From Rhizomicrobium sp. (lineage in GTDB: Bacteria > Pseudomonadota > Alphaproteobacteria > Micropepsales > Micropepsaceae): a DNA stretch of 64,000 nucleotides. Shown here piece after piece: positions 19,404 through 27,190 of this stretch. The translations under genes were made by a program, and so were the position numbers. The notes beneath the pieces were generated by a model. That model was not told the origin of the DNA, ran no database searches, and was given only the letters and a program-made list of their open reading frames with translations. Position 1 is the stretch's first letter; the number at the start of each line of letters is the position of its first letter. The stretch spans positions 2,704,756 through 2,768,755 of the forward strand of contig JBBCGJ010000001.1 of assembly GCA_037200985.1 (NCBI GenBank). The letters run 5' to 3'.

Positions 19404-19883
19404 TCAGGCCGCTTCCGCGTCCTTGCGATAAAGTTCGAGTATCGAATTCCAGCCGCCGTCGCCGCCGACGCCGTCGCGCATCTTGTTGCCGGCCTCCTCG
19501 CCCATCCGCTCGAAATTGCGATGTTCGAGCTCGACGCGCGTGCGATCCGGGCCTTCGGCGATGAAGCGCACTTCGACTTCCGAGCCGGCCGTCGCGTCCG
19601 GCTGCCACTGCGCGTTGATGTCCCAGCTATGGACGATGCGGTGCGGCGGGTCCCACACCTTCACGATGCCGGTGACGCATTCGCTGCCGTCGGCATGGAT
19701 GGTGTACCAGCGCCCGCCCGGCCGCGGCTCGATCACCGATTTGACCAGCGGCGACGGGCTGAGGCTGTGGCTCCTCGGCCACCAGCGGTCGATGCCGCCG
19801 GTGAACACCGCGAAGGCATGCACCTGCGCGGCGTTGACGGTGAGCGTCTTCCGCACCGGCGCGATCGTGAACGGCTTGGTCAT
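19404..19883 (-). CDS. SRPBCC/AHSA1-type protein
   Basis: 159 residues, overlapping the arsR stop by 4 bp (ATGA). Reads as an Aha1-C-terminal-like SRPBCC domain: FAVFTGGIDRWWPRSHS, EPRPGGRWYTIHADGSE, GIVKVWDPPHRIVHSW, then TRVELEHRNFERMG. Such genes are very often coupled to ArsR regulators in bacteria. The fold forms a hydrophobic pocket for small lipophilic ligands. The actual ligand is not known. Confidence 0.88.
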   Translation of the reverse strand: MTKPFTIAPVRKTLTVNAAQVHAFAVFTGGIDRWWPRSHSLSPSPLVKSVIEPRPGGRWYTIHADGSECVTGIVKVWDPPHRIVHSWDINAQWQPDATAGSEVEVRFIAEGPDRTRVELEHRNFERMGEEAGNKMRDGVGGDGGWNSILELYRKDAEAA

Positions 19884-20197
19884 GGCGTGCCCCCTTCTGC
19901 CTTCTTCTCGACCTCCGCCTTGAAGGCGTCGAGGGCGCTCTCCCAGAATTGATCGAGCCAGGCGCGCAGCGGCCCCAGCCCCTGCGGATCGATGCGATAG
20001 ATGCGGCGCGCCCCGTCCTGCTCTTCGCGGACGAGCCCCGCGTCTTTCAGCACTTTGAGATGCTGCGACACCGCCGGCCGGCTGACCGGCAGCCCTTGCG
20101 CCAGCCGCCCGACAGCCGAGGGCCCGGCCCGCAGACGTTCGAACACCCGCCGCCGCGTCGGGTCCGCCAAAGCATCGAGGGCGTCATTGTAAGCCAT
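19880..20197 (-). CDS. ArsR/SmtB-family transcriptional regulator
   Basis: 105 residues, winged helix. MAYNDALDALADPTRRRVFERLRAG opens as in the SRPBCC-linked ArsR group; the recognition helix is VSRPAVSQHLKVLKDAGLV, followed by the wing EEQDGARRIYRID. No metal-binding CxC motif is present, so it is probably not a metal sensor. The promoter and operator lie directly against the ATG. It likely represses its own operon with the two SRPBCC genes. Confidence 0.92.
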   Translation of the reverse strand: MAYNDALDALADPTRRRVFERLRAGPSAVGRLAQGLPVSRPAVSQHLKVLKDAGLVREEQDGARRIYRIDPQGLGPLRAWLDQFWESALDAFKAEVEKKAEGGTP

Positions 20198-20231
20198 GAC
20201 TTACGGTAAGTCTTAACTTACATATCGTCAA
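20198..20231 (-). promoter_or_regulatory. promoter and ArsR operator, apparently leaderless
   Basis: On the minus strand TTGACG (20231-20226), 17-bp spacer, TACCGT (20208-20203), with the ATG 5 nt after the -10 box. A palindrome GACTTAC-G-GTAAGTC (20198-20212) covers the -10, and a second arm gives GTAAG-TCTTAA-CTTACATAT (20206-20225, plus strand). The same GTAAG-N6-CTTACATAT core occurs upstream of the other ArsR-type gene at 47156-47189. Confidence 0.65.
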
Positions 20232-20262
20232 GCGAAAATCGCTGGCCCGCGACCGGGACGGC

Positions 20263-21834
20263 CTAACCCCAGCTTTCCTGGACGCCCTTGCGCTTGGCCG
20301 CGATCGTGACCTGCGGCGCCGGGATTTCGGCCGCGGCCTTACCATAGAAGTAGCCCTGGCCGAGGTCGAAGCCCATCGCCTTGGCCGCCGCGCCCTGCTC
20401 GGCCGACTCGATCTTCTCGGCGACGGTGGCCACGCCGAGCTCGCGGCAGAGCTTCACCATGCCCGCCAGCAGCACGTCGTCGCGCTTGGACCGGCCGAGC
20501 TTGGCGATCAGCGAACCGTCGAACTTCACGAAGTCGACCGGCATGGCGTGCAGATAGGTCAGCGATGCGGCGCCCGCGCCGAAATCGTCGATCCCCACGC
20601 GATAGCCGAGCGCGCGCAGCGCGGCGACGCCCTTGGCGGCGTCGTCGAGACTTGCGATCTGCGCGCTTTCGGTGATTTCGACGAGCAGCTTGCCGGCCAG
20701 CGCCCGCTTGCGCGCCAGAAGCCCGGCGAGAAGCCCGAAATTGGACGGCGAGCAGATCGTCTTGCCCGAGATGTTGAAGGCGATGCTCTGTCCGTGGGCG
20801 GCGCGCGACTCCGCCACCGCCAGCACCTTGACCGCGACCGCCAGGTCGAAGGCATCGGAGACGCCCAGCGCCTCCATCATGCCGATCGTGTCCTCGGTCA
20901 TGGCGCCGGAGAAGCGCGCCAGCGCCTCGAAATGCACCGCCTCGCCGGTCTTCAGATCCACGATCGGCTGGAACGACATCGCGAAGGCGCCGTCGGCGAC
21001 GGTCTCCGTCAGCCGGCGCAGCTTCTGCTGCGTCTCCTCCATCATCAGGCCGAACTGGGTGGCGGCGTCCGACGCCGCCTCGCCCTGCCACTGGCCGCTG
21101 GCGAATTTGTCGACCACATAGCGCAGCACCAGATCGCGCTGCGCGTCGCTGATGTCCTTGCCTTTGAGCGAGATCAGCGTTTCCTCGATCCCGAGCTTGG
21201 CCGCGCCGGTCTCGTTCAGCGCGGCGCGGATCTTCTGGCCGAGCTTGGCGGTGCCGCCGACCGCGTCGGCGATGATGCCGAAACCCGACGGCGATATCCG
21301 TCCGGCGGCCTTGGCGCCGGCCTTGCCGAAGGCGGCGCCGATGCTGCCGAGCAGGGTGCTGGATTCCTCCTCGCTCATCGCCGCGACCATCTTGGGCAGG
21401 CCGGGAAGGTCCACCAGTGCCAAGGCGTCGTCCTGGCAGGCGAGCTGCGAGGCCGCGGCGAGGAAGCCGTCGCGGTTGGCAAGGCCGTTCTTGGCCGCGC
21501 CTATGTTGCGGACGCCCGGCTTGGACAGCGTGCAGGAAATCTGGCTGCCGTTCTGCGGCAGGCGGAACATGGCGACGGCCGCTTCCTTGCCGCCGGCCAG
21601 CTTCAGGCGGAACGGACCGGCGCGGTCGCCCTTGCCGAGAGAGTGCGTCAGCGTCGCGAATTTCGCCGCTTCCGAGATCGTGAAGAGGCGCGCCGCGGAC
21701 TTTCCGACGATGTCGCCCTGGACGAGATCGGTCGCCGCGCCGGTCGCGAACACGACGGTGCCGTTCCCATCCACTTCGAACAGGAAATCGGCGTTGGCGA
21801 AGGCAAAGCCCAGGAGGCGGGCGGCTTCGATCAT
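20263..21834 (-). CDS. PAS-EAL cyclic-di-GMP phosphodiesterase-like protein
   Basis: 523 residues from the ATG at 21834 (one in-frame start 9 codons upstream is possible). An N-terminal PAS-like segment (ADFLFEVDGNGTVVFATGAA) is followed by a middle region of unclear fold that may be a degenerate GGDEF. The C-terminal EAL domain keeps the catalytic set: FEALAR, the NISG asparagine, the EITES glutamate, GIDDFGAGAASL, FVKFDGSL and the late VAEKIES and QGYFYG. The residues needed for c-di-GMP hydrolysis appear present, so it may be active. No transmembrane segment is obvious, so it is cytosolic. Confidence 0.88.
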   Translation of the reverse strand: MIEAARLLGFAFANADFLFEVDGNGTVVFATGAATDLVQGDIVGKSAARLFTISEAAKFATLTHSLGKGDRAGPFRLKLAGGKEAAVAMFRLPQNGSQISCTLSKPGVRNIGAAKNGLANRDGFLAAASQLACQDDALALVDLPGLPKMVAAMSEEESSTLLGSIGAAFGKAGAKAAGRISPSGFGIIADAVGGTAKLGQKIRAALNETGAAKLGIEETLISLKGKDISDAQRDLVLRYVVDKFASGQWQGEAASDAATQFGLMMEETQQKLRRLTETVADGAFAMSFQPIVDLKTGEAVHFEALARFSGAMTEDTIGMMEALGVSDAFDLAVAVKVLAVAESRAAHGQSIAFNISGKTICSPSNFGLLAGLLARKRALAGKLLVEITESAQIASLDDAAKGVAALRALGYRVGIDDFGAGAASLTYLHAMPVDFVKFDGSLIAKLGRSKRDDVLLAGMVKLCRELGVATVAEKIESAEQGAAAKAMGFDLGQGYFYGKAAAEIPAPQVTIAAKRKGVQESWG

Positions 21835-21900
21835 GGAATAATGACCCCGGCAGCAGGTCACTGTCGCACGACAACCCCTAGGAATGTGTAAAGCCGGAAC

Positions 21901-22650
21901 TCAACGCGGCGGTGCGCGCAGCGCGTTGCCGAAGGCCGCGAAGATCGCGCGCGAGACCGGATTGTCCGACCAGGCCCATTCCGGGTGCCACTGCACGCCG
22001 AGCACGAAGCCTTTCGCGCCCGGCATCGACACCGCCTCGATCTGCCCGTCGGGCGCGAGCGCTTCGGCAAAAAGGCCGGGCGCTAGGCGGTCGATGCCCT
22101 GGGAATGCAGCGAGTTCACCCTGAACGTCCGTTCACGGATCAATTCCGCGAGCCGCCCCCCGGGCGCGACCTCGACCGGATGGGCCGGCCCGTATTGCTC
22201 GTCCAGCGGCGCGTCCTTCTTCTCGCGGTGATCGGCGCGGCCGGGGACTTCCTGGACGTGCTGGTGCAGCGTGCCGCCGAAGGCGACGTTGAGCTCCTGG
22301 AAGCCGCGGCAGATGGCGAGCACCGGCTTGCCCGCGGCGATGGCGGCGCGCAGCAGCGGCAGCGCGGTGGCGTCGCGATGCTCGTCCTGCAGCACGCCGG
22401 GCCTGGGCGCCGGGCCGCCATAGTGCCTGGGCGCGACGTTCGACGGCGAGCCGGTGAACAGGAGCCCGTCGATGCCGGCGAGGAAATCCTCCGCCGCGAC
22501 CGGCGGATCGAGCACCGGCAGCAGCACGGGGATCGCATCGGCGCCCTCGCGCACCGCCGCGATGTATTTCTCGCCGACGACGTGGAACGGATGCGCCCCC
22601 AGCATGCGCCGGTCGCAAGGAAAGCCGACAATGGGACGGCGCGGGGTCAT
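21901..22650 (-). CDS. class I glutamine amidotransferase-like hydrolase (PuuD-like)
   Basis: 249 residues from the ATG at 22650. It matches the gamma-glutamyl-GABA hydrolase family: IDGLLFTGSPSNVAPRHYGG, the nucleophile C114 in PVLAICRGFQELNVAFGG, and the His-Glu pair in GVQWHPEW near the C-terminus. PuuD cleaves gamma-glutamyl-GABA in putrescine breakdown; related proteins act on other gamma-glutamyl amides. No other puu gene is adjacent, so the substrate is an inference. It diverges from the mqsRA operon. Confidence 0.87.
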   Translation of the reverse strand: MTPRRPIVGFPCDRRMLGAHPFHVVGEKYIAAVREGADAIPVLLPVLDPPVAAEDFLAGIDGLLFTGSPSNVAPRHYGGPAPRPGVLQDEHRDATALPLLRAAIAAGKPVLAICRGFQELNVAFGGTLHQHVQEVPGRADHREKKDAPLDEQYGPAHPVEVAPGGRLAELIRERTFRVNSLHSQGIDRLAPGLFAEALAPDGQIEAVSMPGAKGFVLGVQWHPEWAWSDNPVSRAIFAAFGNALRAPPR

Positions 22651-22713
22651 CTCGATGGCCTCATGACGGGCGGCCGTAGCACGCGGGAGCGCGGCGGGAC
22701 AAGAAATGCCTGT

Positions 22714-22743
22714 TTGACGATGGCACCATAATGGTGCCATACT
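22714..22743 (+). promoter_or_regulatory. mqsRA promoter with 21-bp operator palindrome
   Basis: TTGACG (22714-22719), 18-bp spacer, CATACT (22738-22743). Between and over them lies ATGGCACCAT-A-ATGGTGCCAT (22720-22740), a perfect palindrome with 10-bp arms. The GTG of mqsR is 6 nt after the -10 box, where transcription should start, and no Shine-Dalgarno is seen. It is the obvious site for autorepression by the MqsA antitoxin. Confidence 0.7.
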
Positions 22744-22749
22744 GATCCG

Positions 22750-23055
22750 GTGGAAAAGCGCAAGCCGAGCTTCGATCTGGCGCGGTTCAAGGCGGTGTGC
22801 GGCGATCCGCGACGCCTCGCGATCACGGGTACCGCGCTGCGGACCGCGGCGGAAATCGGCTTCGGGCGGAGCGAGATCGCGCAGGCCGTCCGCGCGATGA
22901 AGACGGCGCAGTTCCACAAGTCGATGACCAGCCATGCCGATCATCGCCGGTGGCAGGACGTCTATCACGTTCCGTTCGAGGGGATGGTCCTCTACGTGAA
23001 ATTCACCGACGACGCCGTAACGGAGTTCACGCTGTTGTCGTTCAAGGAGCGTTGA
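22750..23055 (+). CDS. mqsR: MqsR-family type II toxin (mRNA interferase)
   Basis: 101 residues from a GTG start. It closely follows E. coli MqsR: an MEKRKP start, FHKSMTSHADHRRWQDVYH, and a terminal TLLSFKER. The residues implicated in catalysis are kept: K57, Q69, Y82 and K99. MqsR is a RelE-fold ribonuclease that cuts mRNA at GCU, halting translation. It precedes its antitoxin, the unusual toxin-first order typical of mqsRA. The gap to mqsA is a single base, with AAGGAG for mqsA inside the toxin gene end. Confidence 0.93.
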   Translation: MEKRKPSFDLARFKAVCGDPRRLAITGTALRTAAEIGFGRSEIAQAVRAMKTAQFHKSMTSHADHRRWQDVYHVPFEGMVLYVKFTDDAVTEFTLLSFKER

Positions 23056-23056
23056 G

Positions 23057-23473
23057 ATGAGCGATACACGGATCCATCCCACGACCGGGGCCAAGCTGAA
23101 ACGCGACACGCGGGCCTTCACGGTGCGCTACCGGGATCGCGAGCGCGTCGTTCAACTGCCGGGCTGGTATCCCGCGAAGCGCGGCGGCGAAAGTCTCCAT
23201 GTCGGCGGCGACATGGCCGTCGTGGACAAGGCGCTGGCCGAGCTGAAGGCGGAGAGCCAGGGCGTGCTGAAGCCGGACGAAGTCCGCGCCATCCGCCTGC
23301 GCCTGAAATTGTCCCAGCGCAAGGCGAGCGAACTGCTCGGCGGCGGGCCGCGCGCGTTTCAGAAATACGAATCCGGCGAGGTGCTGGTGAGCCGGCCGAT
23401 GACCCAGCTATTGCGGCTTTTGGAGCGCGATCCGCGGCGCCTCGAAGAGCTCACGCGGCGCGCGGCCGCGTAG
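23057..23473 (+). CDS. mqsA: MqsA-like antitoxin lacking all cysteines
   Basis: 138 residues. The C-terminal Xre-type helix-turn-helix (about 75-115) is clear: LKPDEVRAIRLRLKLSQRKASELLGGG, then AFQKYESGEVLVSRPM. The N-terminal toxin-binding half normally holds zinc through two CxxC pairs; here the matching places read RIHPTTGAKL and PGWYPAKRGGES, and the protein has no cysteine at all. It should still neutralise MqsR and repress the operon through the palindrome at 22720. Stability without zinc is an open point. Confidence 0.9.
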   Translation: MSDTRIHPTTGAKLKRDTRAFTVRYRDRERVVQLPGWYPAKRGGESLHVGGDMAVVDKALAELKAESQGVLKPDEVRAIRLRLKLSQRKASELLGGGPRAFQKYESGEVLVSRPMTQLLRLLERDPRRLEELTRRAAA

Positions 23474-23482
23474 CCGCGCCCT

Positions 23483-24127
23483 TCAATTCCCCCGGCGGGG
23501 CGCGAAGGGGTTCTTGTCCGGAAGCACGAAGAGCGCCGGCGGCAGAACCGCGCCCGGCTGGAGGTCGCGCAGCGCCACGGTGGTCGACAGCCCCTGGTCG
23601 TCGATCACCGTCCATTGCCGCAATTCGTGATCGGGCTCGGAGAACACCAGCGAAATGTTCGCCTTGGTGCGGTTCTGGCTGGTGCGCATGTTGACCACGA
23701 AGACGCCCTGCCCGTGCTCGATGCCGACCAGCTGCGGATTGCGCCGGATGTCGATGTCGTTGCCGAGGATCACGCCCAGCGGCGTGTCCGACAGCGGATA
23801 GCGATCGACCGTGTTCAGCCGCCGGTTGGCGACGGCGACCGTATGGCCGTCGGAGACGATCAGCGACGGCACGGGCGGGTCGTATTCGAAGCGCATCTTG
23901 CCGGGCTTGGCGATGTAGACCCGGCCCTGGTCGACGCCGCCATTGGGATCGACCTGCACGAAGCCGCCCTTGAGCGTCGTCACGGCGTTCAAGCTGGCGC
24001 TGATCGCATCCAGTTCCGCGCGGTCGTCGCTGCTGAGATCGAGATGGCGCGGCGGTGCGGGCTGGCCGGCCCCCATGAGGAGCGGCGAGGACAGGGCGAC
24101 GAGCAGGGCAAGGGCGAAGCGGCGCAT
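23483..24127 (-). CDS. lolA: outer-membrane lipoprotein carrier protein LolA-like
   Basis: 214 residues with a signal peptide (MRRFALALLVALSSPLLMG). Core: DAISASLNAVTTLKGGFVQVDPNGGVDQGRVYIAKPGKMRFEYDPP, the LolA pattern of a central tryptophan/phenylalanine-lined half barrel, then LIVSDGHTVAVANRRLNTVDRYPLSDTPL. LolA ferries lipoproteins across the periplasm from LolCDE to the outer membrane. It converges with mqsA with only 9 bp between stops. In alphaproteobacteria LolA-like proteins are diverged, so the assignment rests on these motifs. Confidence 0.85.
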   Translation of the reverse strand: MRRFALALLVALSSPLLMGAGQPAPPRHLDLSSDDRAELDAISASLNAVTTLKGGFVQVDPNGGVDQGRVYIAKPGKMRFEYDPPVPSLIVSDGHTVAVANRRLNTVDRYPLSDTPLGVILGNDIDIRRNPQLVGIEHGQGVFVVNMRTSQNRTKANISLVFSEPDHELRQWTVIDDQGLSTTVALRDLQPGAVLPPALFVLPDKNPFAPRRGN

Positions 24128-24170
24128 GCCGTCTCTTAAGATGCCTTTGTGTCGGGAGCTAGGCGTCGGC

Positions 24171-24797
24171 CTACTCCGCGGCCTGCTCGGCGCGCTGCCG
24201 GTATTCGGCGATGTGCGGGCAAAGGCCGTGGATCAGGAGCGTCATCACGCCTTCCAGCTCGCGCTCGAGCTTGGGCAGCGTCAGCTTCGACCACAATTGC
24301 GGATAGCGGAACTTCATCGTCGCGGCCTGCACCATCTCGGCGGTGAACTGCTTGTCGTCGACGGAGAATTCGCCGCGGCGCTCGGCCTCGTCGAGCAGCT
24401 CGATCAGGATCTTGCGCTCGTTTTCCAGCATCCAATTGGCGAAGCTCGGCCGTTCCTGGCTGATCACCCGCGCCATCTCGACGACGCGCGGATCCTTTTC
24501 GAGCTTGTGATAGGTGCGGCGCAATTCCTCGAACAGAAGATCGTGCAGCCGCTCGCGGGCGTCCTTGCCCGGCTGGATGGCGAGCTTGCGCAGATGCTCG
24601 AGATGCTTGCTGTAGTCCTCGGTCGCGATCGCCTCGGCGATGTCGAGCTTGCCCTGGAAAAAGCGGTAGAGATTGCCCGGCGACATCTCGCAGTCGCCCG
24701 CCACCTCGGCCATGGTCGTCTTGGCATAGCCGAAATGCGAAAATCGCTTCTTGGCGGCGCCGATGATGCAATCGCGTATGGTGTCTTTTTCGGCCAT
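24171..24797 (-). CDS. TetR-family transcriptional regulator
   Basis: 208 residues. The N-terminal HTH reads IRDCIIGAAKKRFSHFGYAKTTMAEVAGDCEMSPGNLYRFFQGKLDIAEAI, a standard TetR DNA-binding domain. The rest is a helical ligand domain ending LLIHGLCPHIAEY. AGGA precedes the ATG. It diverges from gpsA, and the shared 109-bp spacer contains an interrupted inverted repeat CGATTT..AAATCG (24848-24872) that could be an operator. The effector is unknown. Confidence 0.92.
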   Translation of the reverse strand: MAEKDTIRDCIIGAAKKRFSHFGYAKTTMAEVAGDCEMSPGNLYRFFQGKLDIAEAIATEDYSKHLEHLRKLAIQPGKDARERLHDLLFEELRRTYHKLEKDPRVVEMARVISQERPSFANWMLENERKILIELLDEAERRGEFSVDDKQFTAEMVQAATMKFRYPQLWSKLTLPKLERELEGVMTLLIHGLCPHIAEYRQRAEQAAE

Positions 24798-24906
24798 AGG
24801 ATGTTCCTACCCAAGCACGTTTGTTGTTCTGCCCCTGAAGATAGCTACGATTTCTGAATAATCAACAAATCGTTCAATCTTCCAGTCGGGAATAGCGGCT
24901 CCGAAA

Positions 24907-25920
24907 ATGTCAGAAAGTGTAAAAAACATAATCCCTTACGACAAAATCGGGGTCGTCGGGGGCGGTGCCTGGGGAACCGCCCTGGCGCTGGTGGCAGCGC
25001 TGGCGGGACGCCGGACCCTGCTTTGGGCCCGGGAAGCCGCGGTCGTCGATTCCGTCAACCGTTCCCATGAGAACGCGCAATTCCTCGCCGGCGTCGCATT
25101 GCCCGAGACGATCCGCGCCACCGCGGCGCTGGCGGAGACCGCGGCATCCGACGCGCTGCTGATCGTAGCCCCGGCCCAGCATCTGCGCGAGACCCTGGCC
25201 GCGCTCGCCCCGCATCTGCGGGATGCGACGCCCCTGATGCTCTGCGCCAAGGGGATCGAGCGCGGCAGCGGCTTGCTGCTGACCGAGGTGCTGCGCGAGG
25301 CAGCGCCTCGGGCCGAGCCCGCGATCCTCTCCGGCCCCTCCTTCGCGCGGGACGTCGGCAAGGGTCTGCCGACGGCCGTCACCATCGCCGCCCGCCTCGA
25401 CATCGCCGAGCGGCTGCAGGCCAGCCTCGCCCACGCCCAGTTCCGCCCCTATGCCAGCGACGATCTCACCGGGGTGGCGCTCGGCGGCGCGGCGAAGAAC
25501 GTCTACGCCATCGGCTGCGGCATCGCCGACGGCCTGGGCCTGGGCGAAAGCGCCCGCGCCGCGCTCCTGGCGCGCAGCTTCGCGGAGCTGAGCCGGCTGG
25601 GCGAGGCGCTGGGCGCGCGGGCCGAAACGCTGATGGGCCTTTCGGGCCTCGGCGATCTGGTGCTCACCGCCGCCAGCCCGTCGTCGCGCAATTTCGCCTT
25701 CGGCCAGAGGCTGGGCCAGGGCACCGGCCTCGCCGAGCTGGAATCGCCCGGCAAGCCGCTGGCGGAAGGCGTCGACACCGCGCCGGCGCTGGTGGCGCGG
25801 GCGCGCCGCCACGGCGTCGAGCTTCCGATCGCGGAAACCATCGCGGCGGTTCTCGCTTCCGACTTGCCCGCCGCCGCGGCATTGGAAAGACTGATGCGCC
25901 GGCCCTTGAAGCCGGAATAG
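24907..25920 (+). CDS. gpsA: NAD(P)-dependent glycerol-3-phosphate dehydrogenase
   Basis: 337 residues. Rossmann motif VVGGGAWGTALALVAA, substrate-site CAKGIERGSG and ILSGPSFARDVGKGLPTAV, then the catalytic lysine region GGAAKNVYAIGCGIADGLGLGESARAAL and GLSGLGDLVLT. It reduces dihydroxyacetone phosphate to glycerol-3-phosphate for phospholipid synthesis. The N-terminus has about 13 extra residues before the fold. It starts a plus-strand run with an SGNH hydrolase, YciI and EVE genes; gpsA followed by YciI and EVE genes is a recurring order in alphaproteobacteria. Confidence 0.95.
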   Translation: MSESVKNIIPYDKIGVVGGGAWGTALALVAALAGRRTLLWAREAAVVDSVNRSHENAQFLAGVALPETIRATAALAETAASDALLIVAPAQHLRETLAALAPHLRDATPLMLCAKGIERGSGLLLTEVLREAAPRAEPAILSGPSFARDVGKGLPTAVTIAARLDIAERLQASLAHAQFRPYASDDLTGVALGGAAKNVYAIGCGIADGLGLGESARAALLARSFAELSRLGEALGARAETLMGLSGLGDLVLTAASPSSRNFAFGQRLGQGTGLAELESPGKPLAEGVDTAPALVARARRHGVELPIAETIAAVLASDLPAAAALERLMRRPLKPE

Positions 25921-25936
25921 CGCGGGGGCGTGGGGC

Positions 25937-26731
25937 ATGTGGGGGCGGGGGCTGCTGGTCGCGGCGATGGCGGCCTTGTGCGCGCTGCCGGCCCAGGCGC
26001 GCGAGAAACCGGACAGCTACGATCCCGACATCGTCGAAGGCGACTGGATCCGCCCCGCCGACGTCCTGCTGATCGGCGATTCCCAGAGCCTCGGCTATTT
26101 CGGCGCCCAGCTCTACCGCTCGCTCTCGACCGAGCCCGATCCCAGAACCGGCAAGCCGCTGACCGTGTGGAGCTTCTGGACCTGCGGCTCCGACGTCGCG
26201 ACATGGATGCGCGGCGGCGTCTCCTATTGCGGCATCCGCACCTGCAACGGCGCCGGCGACTGCGCCCGCGATCACGGCCCCCTGGACCGGCCCGGACGGG
26301 TGAGATACCGCGCGCTGCGCGACTATGTCGCCCGCATCCGCCCGCGCATCACCATCGTGTCGCTCGGCTCCAACATGCTGACGACGCGGCCCGCGACCTT
26401 CCGCGCCTATTACGCCACCTATCTGGCGGCGGTCGGCGCGCTCGCGGGCGAGATCGCGCGCGGCAACAGCCAATGCGTCTGGATCGGCCCGCCGCAGGCC
26501 GCCGTCTCGGTCAAGCCGGTGCAGGACTATGAGCGGTTCGTCGGCGATGTCGGGCGCGCCGCGAAGGCCGCGGGCTGCGCCTATATCGACAGCAACCCGC
26601 TCAGCGACCGCGCCTTCGTGCTGCACGGCGATCCCGAGGGCATCCACTACCAGGGCGCCGGCGAGCGCGCTTGGGAGACGAAAGTCTGGGGCGTGCTCGA
26701 GCCGGTATTGCACGCCCGGCTGGCGCGCTGA
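25937..26731 (+). CDS. exported SGNH/GDSL-type hydrolase
   Basis: 264 residues. Signal peptide ending AQA (about residue 21). SGNH blocks: VLLIGDSQSLGYF (block I, nucleophile S49), VSLGSNML (block III), and the C-terminal DPEGIHYQGAG (block V, catalytic Asp and His). Four cysteines (TCG, YCGIRTC, DCAR) cluster mid-protein and may form disulfides, fitting a periplasmic protein. Likely an esterase acting on cell-wall or polysaccharide acyl groups; the substrate is not known. It lies 16 bp after gpsA. Confidence 0.83.
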   Translation: MWGRGLLVAAMAALCALPAQAREKPDSYDPDIVEGDWIRPADVLLIGDSQSLGYFGAQLYRSLSTEPDPRTGKPLTVWSFWTCGSDVATWMRGGVSYCGIRTCNGAGDCARDHGPLDRPGRVRYRALRDYVARIRPRITIVSLGSNMLTTRPATFRAYYATYLAAVGALAGEIARGNSQCVWIGPPQAAVSVKPVQDYERFVGDVGRAAKAAGCAYIDSNPLSDRAFVLHGDPEGIHYQGAGERAWETKVWGVLEPVLHARLAR

Positions 26732-26739
26732 ATAAGCCC

Positions 26740-26868
26740 ACCCTGCCCTTGAGGGAGGGTCGACAAAATTCGGAGCGCAGCGGAGAATTTTTCGGGGAGG
26801 GGTCCTGCGCCGGTGCTAAACCCCTCCCCGAAATCTGCTCCGCAGATTTCGACCCTCAAGGGGAGGGT
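26740..26868. repeat. B-type composite palindromic element
   Basis: A chain of nested inverted repeats: ACCCTGCCC..GAGGGAGGGT at the left, AAATTC/GAATTT around GGAGCGCAGCG, GGGGAGGGGT / ACCCCTCCCC, GAAATCTGC-TCC-GCAGATTTC, and ACCCTC..GGGAGGGT at the right. It begins 8 bp after the SGNH stop and ends 21 bp before yciI, so it fills the whole spacer. Confidence 0.8.
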
Positions 26869-26889
26869 AGAATGTAGAGGGAGCCCAGC

Positions 26890-27180
26890 ATGCTGTTCGT
26901 CGTCACCGCCATCGACAAGGAGAATTCGCTGGCCCTGCGCCTGGCGACGCGCGAGGCGCATTTCGCCTATGCGCGCGAGACCGGCGTCATCCGGCTCGGC
27001 GGTCCCTTCCTCGACGCGAAGGGCGAGATGGCCGGCAGCCTGATCGTCTTCGAGGCGGCCGATCTCGAAGCGGCCGAGGCCTGGCACGCCGGCGATCCCT
27101 ACGTGAAGGCCGGCCTCTTCGCGCGGTCCGAGGTCCGGCCGTGGAAGATGACGTTCAACGAATGCGGCGCGAAGCTCTGA
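26890..27180 (+). CDS. YciI-family protein
   Basis: 96 residues with the YciI ferredoxin-like fold: MLFVVTAIDKENSLALRLATREAHFAYA, then GGPFLDAKGEMAGSLIVFEAADLEAAEAWHAGDPYVKAGLF, including the conserved His (R-AHF) and Asp (GDPY) that line the family's putative active site. YciI-like proteins are small dimers of uncertain function; some are lactone hydrolases or dehydrochlorinases. It sits between gpsA/SGNH and the EVE gene, a position conserved in related genomes. Confidence 0.92.
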   Translation: MLFVVTAIDKENSLALRLATREAHFAYARETGVIRLGGPFLDAKGEMAGSLIVFEAADLEAAEAWHAGDPYVKAGLFARSEVRPWKMTFNECGAKL

Positions 27181-27190
27181 GGGGATCGTC

